From contig CACZPG010000152.1 in assembly GCA_902782965.1 (NCBI GenBank), forward strand, positions 1 through 9,074: 9,074 nucleotides of DNA, read 5' to 3'. Of the stretch, positions 6,762-9,074 are shown piece by piece (position 1 is the stretch's first letter; the number at the start of each line of letters is the position of its first letter). Source of the DNA: an uncultured Lachnospiraceae bacterium (GTDB lineage Bacteria > Bacillota > Clostridia > Lachnospirales > Lachnospiraceae). Position numbers and translations under genes: made by a program. A model generated the notes under the pieces. That model was not told the origin of the DNA. It ran no database searches and saw only the letters and a program-made list of their open reading frames with translations.

Positions 6762-8765
6762 ATGAAAAGAGATAAAACTAATTCAAATATAAATACAAAT
6801 TTAAATAAATGTATAAATAAAGGGAAAACAAAAAGAATAAAAAAACTGATTGCCGCATCATTAATAACAGTGTTGTCGTTCTCTCTGTTGGGCTGTGGCG
6901 ATACTTTTTCGTATAAATACGGACGCGGACTTTATCAGCTGGATAATATGCAGAAGGCGGATGATACTATTCCGGGATTAGCTCCGGGTAGTTCTGAAGA
7001 TGACTATGCATCCTCCAGTGATCCTCTGAATCCACAGCTTCCATCCGGTGGAATTGTAAATTATGCTGATGAGGACAATGAAGAGTTTGAAGCCCTGATG
7101 AAGGACTACTTTAAGAAAGCCGTTACCTCCGACAGTCTTTCCTATCATTATACGATTAAGGATGGCAGTACTTATGGTATAGAAGCTCCCAAGGCTACTC
7201 TTGGTGATGCTTCGGCAGATGATGCTGCTGTTGCCAAACAGAAGAAAGAAGAAGAGGAATTCTATAAGAAACTGACAAGTTTCGAGAACGAGCCACTTAC
7301 TAAAGAAGAGAGATTTACATATGAATGTATGAAGACGGAATATGGAATTACTCTTCATATGTTTGATAACAAATATTTCTATGAGCCATTCTCTCCAATG
7401 AGAGGTGTTCAGGCAAATCTTCCGACTAATTTTACTGATTTCAGATTTGATAATAAATCTGATGTTGAACTGTATATTAATCTGATGAATCAGATGAAAG
7501 AATATTTCGATACTCTTATAAAGTTTGAATATGAGAAGTCTGATGCAGGTTATTTCATGGCAGATGAAGTGGCCGATGTGGTGATCAAACAGTGTGACGA
7601 TTTTATTGCAGATAAGGAGAATCATTTCCTGATTCAGACCTTTGACGATGCTATTGATGGACTGGATTTTCTGACAGCAGAAGAAAAGGAGTCCTTCAAA
7701 GAAAGTGACAGGGAAGCAGTGATCAACAGTGCTATTCCGGCCTTTGAGGATCTGAAGAAAGCTATTAAAGAGCTGAAGGGCACAGCTACCAATGATAAAG
7801 GTATCTGTAATTACGAGGGCGGCAAGGACTATTATGCAGATTATCTGTTTCCTATATTCTCAGGTTCTTCCAAAACTGTAAGTGAAGAGATTCAGCTGAT
7901 GGATGAACGTCAGAAAAACAAAATACTCGAATTATCTGTTCTGGCCGCTTCGAATTCCGAAGCCTATGAATATTTCACTAAGAACTACGGTACTTTATAT
8001 AAGAAATACGATAATATGAAAGCATCAGAGCTGGTAGATTATATCTTCGATAATTGCATGGAAGATTTCCCGGATCTGGATAAGATTAATTATAAGGCAA
8101 AATATCTCAGCAAACCTCTTGAGACTATTATGGATGGCGTACTTGCATATTATATGTCGCCTCCGATAGATGATGAAGACAATAATCTTATATATGTTAA
8201 TGGGGCGCATCCTACAGACATGTGGGTTACACTTGCTCATGAAGGCTGTCCCGGACACATGTATCAGAATAATTACTTCCAGTCCACTAATCCGTCTCCG
8301 GTACGTGCTATTCAGAGTAACCTCGGATATATGGAGGGATGGGCAGTTTATTCCAGCTATAGTACTTTAGATAAATGTGATTTTGGTGGATCAGAGTATG
8401 CGTCGACATTGGCTAAGATTTCGCAGATTAATTCTGATCTGGGATATCTTCTGTATGGCCGTATAGATATGGGAGTTAATTATGAAGGCTGGTCCAGAGA
8501 AGACACGAAGAATTATCTGGTAAAAAGCGGCTATTCTTCAGATGCCGCAGATGAAGTGTATACTACGATCATCGGGGATCCGGGAGTATACCTGAGCTAT
8601 TCTGTTTCCTATTATGAAATGGAAGAGCTTCGGAAATATGCTGAAGAACAGCTTGGATCAAAATTTGACGTTAAGGAATACCATAAGGCTATTCTCTCCT
8701 GTGGCCCCTGCCAGTTCAGTAATCTGAAAACCGTGGTGGATGAATATATTTTGGAGAACAGATAG
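6762..8765 (+). CDS. DUF885 family lipoprotein, probable zinc-dependent peptidase
   Basis: Predicted surface lipoprotein of 667 residues. The N-terminus has a basic, Asn-rich n-region of about 28 residues, a hydrophobic stretch (29-43) and the lipobox LLGC with Cys45 as the lipidated residue. A low-complexity Ser/Asp/Pro-rich linker (65-105) follows, then the DUF885 domain to the end. The zinc-peptidase-like motif HEGCPGH (493-499) gives His493, Glu494 and His499. EGWAVY at 525-530 supplies the likely third ligand Glu525. DUF885 proteins are assigned to metallopeptidases by motif and fold; the substrate of this one is unknown, and peptide scavenging at the cell surface is an inference. The C-terminal CGPC (647-650) is unusual. 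The gap to ispD is 31 bases with AAGG (6751-6754) and no terminator, so it may be the last gene of the operon. The first 80 bases are distinctly AT-rich. A strong hairpin ends it at 8823-8866. Confidence 0.85.
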   Translation: MKRDKTNSNINTNLNKCINKGKTKRIKKLIAASLITVLSFSLLGCGDTFSYKYGRGLYQLDNMQKADDTIPGLAPGSSEDDYASSSDPLNPQLPSGGIVNYADEDNEEFEALMKDYFKKAVTSDSLSYHYTIKDGSTYGIEAPKATLGDASADDAAVAKQKKEEEEFYKKLTSFENEPLTKEERFTYECMKTEYGITLHMFDNKYFYEPFSPMRGVQANLPTNFTDFRFDNKSDVELYINLMNQMKEYFDTLIKFEYEKSDAGYFMADEVADVVIKQCDDFIADKENHFLIQTFDDAIDGLDFLTAEEKESFKESDREAVINSAIPAFEDLKKAIKELKGTATNDKGICNYEGGKDYYADYLFPIFSGSSKTVSEEIQLMDERQKNKILELSVLAASNSEAYEYFTKNYGTLYKKYDNMKASELVDYIFDNCMEDFPDLDKINYKAKYLSKPLETIMDGVLAYYMSPPIDDEDNNLIYVNGAHPTDMWVTLAHEGCPGHMYQNNYFQSTNPSPVRAIQSNLGYMEGWAVYSSYSTLDKCDFGGSEYASTLAKISQINSDLGYLLYGRIDMGVNYEGWSREDTKNYLVKSGYSSDAADEVYTTIIGDPGVYLSYSVSYYEMEELRKYAEEQLGSKFDVKEYHKAILSCGPCQFSNLKTVVDEYILENR

Positions 8766-8792
8766 TAATTTGGAGATTTCTTCAATACTCCC

Positions 8793-8821
8793 TTGACTTA
8801 TTATTTGCAAATATTTATACT
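8793..8821 (+). promoter_or_regulatory. sigma-A type promoter for pckA
   Basis: TTGACT (8793-8798) and TATACT (8816-8821), each one base off consensus, are separated by exactly 17 bases. The start site would be near 8828, giving a leader of about 112 bases. The start falls inside the first arm of the terminator-like hairpin of the upstream gene. A second -35-like TTGACG (8873-8878) exists but has only a poor -10 partner (TATTTA, 8897-8902). Confidence 0.65.
8802..8813. promoter_or_regulatory. 12-bp perfect palindrome between -35 and -10 of the pckA promoter, candidate operator
   Basis: TATTTGCAAATA is a perfect inverted repeat with no spacer, and it lies wholly in the 17-base spacer of the pckA promoter. 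A protein bound there would block RNA polymerase. It does not match the CcpA cre or Rex consensus as I know them. The regulator is unknown, and a chance palindrome in AT-rich DNA is possible. Confidence 0.4.
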
Positions 8822-8822
8822 A

Positions 8823-8866
8823 AAGAGCGTTGGTGTTAGTGTTTCTTAACTTTCACCGGCGCTCTT
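8823..8866 (+). terminator. Intrinsic terminator-like hairpin after the DUF885 gene, overlapping the pckA start site
   Basis: The arms 8823-8835 and 8854-8866 pair over 13 positions (AAGAGCG with CGCTCTT, two T-G wobbles, then GGTG with CACC) around an 18-base loop. The loop can itself form a small GTTA/TAAC stem. The tail TCTTATAATATT is moderately T-rich. It lies 57 bases after the stop at 8765. Because the pckA promoter sits just before it, the same bases are also the 5' end of the pckA transcript. Confidence 0.7.
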
Positions 8867-8925
8867 ATAATATTGACGTAACAATTATCGGATAAATATT
8901 TAAGAACAAAAATAAAATATATATC

Positions 8926-8931
8926 AGGAGG
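8926..8931 (+). promoter_or_regulatory. Strong ribosome binding site of pckA
   Basis: AGGAGG is a full match to the anti-Shine-Dalgarno core and is placed eight bases before ATG 8940 in an AT-rich, unstructured stretch, consistent with a highly translated gene. It is the best ribosome site in the window together with that of ldh. Confidence 0.7.
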
Positions 8932-8939
8932 AAAATAAA

Positions 8940-9074
8940 ATGGCAAATGTTGATTTAACAAAGTATGGCATCACTGGTACAACTGAGATTATCCACAATC
9001 CATCATTTGAGGATCTGTATAAATATGAGATGGATCCTTCACTTGAGGGATTTGACAAAGGTGTAGAGACAGAG
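8940..9074 (+). CDS. pckA: Phosphoenolpyruvate carboxykinase (ATP), N-terminal 45 residues, cut by right edge
   Basis: Cytoplasmic enzyme that interconverts oxaloacetate + ATP and PEP + CO2 + ADP (EC 4.1.1.49). In rumen and gut anaerobes it often runs in the PEP-carboxylating direction toward dicarboxylic acids. Only the first 45 codons are in the window, beginning MANVDLTKYGITGTTEIIHN and continuing to GFDKGVETE. I recognise this as the N-terminal segment of Lachnospiraceae ATP-type PckA, in which 'LxKYGI.G.TEI.HNPS..L' and an acidic linker precede the catalytic domain. The substrate, kinase-1a and metal motifs are all outside the window, so activity cannot be judged here. It has its own promoter (8793-8821), a leader of about 112 bases and a full AGGAGG, which fit a strongly and separately controlled gene. 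Confidence 0.88.
   Translation, partial: MANVDLTKYGITGTTEIIHNPSFEDLYKYEMDPSLEGFDKGVETE

Noticed and set aside
6978..7625. 215-residue open frame on the - strand within the DUF885 gene
   Set aside because: Antisense shadow of a gene with a clear signal peptide and domain; low-complexity Ile/Phe/Leu composition and no motif.
8700..8711. Thioredoxin domain around the CGPC motif
   Set aside because: The surrounding residues do not form a thioredoxin fold sequence (no preceding W or following cis-Pro segment); the motif is within the DUF885 C-terminus.
8828..8939. Riboswitch or attenuator in the pckA leader
   Set aside because: Apart from the 5' hairpin the leader is AT-rich and unstructured to the eye, and I recognise no conserved riboswitch core.
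1..9074. CRISPR array, tRNA/rRNA gene, insertion sequence, toxin-antitoxin pair or defence system
   Set aside because: No regularly spaced repeats, no terminal inverted repeats with a transposase, no tRNA-like cloverleaf, and no small paired genes. All gaps are under 210 bases and are explained by promoters, leaders and hairpins.

Overview
The window reads as a chromosomal segment of a low-GC, anaerobic, fermentative Firmicute, most likely a Lachnospiraceae (Butyrivibrio-like). This is an inference from the AGGAGG-type ribosome sites, the clustered t6A genes, the L-lactate dehydrogenase and ATP-type PEP carboxykinase, and the protein sequences. All complete genes lie on the + strand and are tightly packed. 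I see no mobile element, phage gene, tRNA, rRNA or CRISPR array.

Layout. (1) 1-572: the 3' end of a polytopic membrane protein cut by the left edge, followed by a 16-bp hairpin. (2) 573-779: a gap with a good sigma-A promoter (TTGAAA-17-TAGAAT) for ldh. (3) ldh (780-1769), L-lactate dehydrogenase. (4) A dCMP deaminase (1853-2353) of the type seen in eukaryotes and T4 rather than the Bacillus ComEB type. (5) A tRNA/translation cluster, tsaE-tsaB-rimI-rnz-tsaD (2412-6043), with gaps of 6 to 25 bases. (6) ispD (6044-6730), which starts directly on the tsaD stop codon. (7) A 667-residue lipoprotein of the DUF885 zinc-peptidase-like family (6762-8765). (8) A compact intergenic region where the terminator of the lipoprotein gene overlaps the promoter of the next gene. 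(9) The first 45 codons of pckA, cut by the right edge.

How the genes fit together. TsaE, TsaB and TsaD are three of the four proteins that make N6-threonylcarbamoyladenosine (t6A) at position 37 of ANN-decoding tRNAs; the fourth, TsaC/Sua5, is not here. RNase Z matures tRNA 3' ends and RimI acetylates ribosomal protein bS18, so the central block is translation housekeeping. IspD (MEP isoprenoid pathway) appears to be translationally coupled to tsaD. ldh and pckA flank the block and belong to fermentative carbon flow at the pyruvate/PEP node; each has its own recognisable promoter.

This is mainly an ordinary housekeeping region, and I do not find a convincing undescribed system. The points most worth a second look are the pckA control region (palindrome between -35 and -10, start site inside the upstream terminator), the eukaryote-like dCMP deaminase, and a CGPC motif in the exported DUF885 protein.
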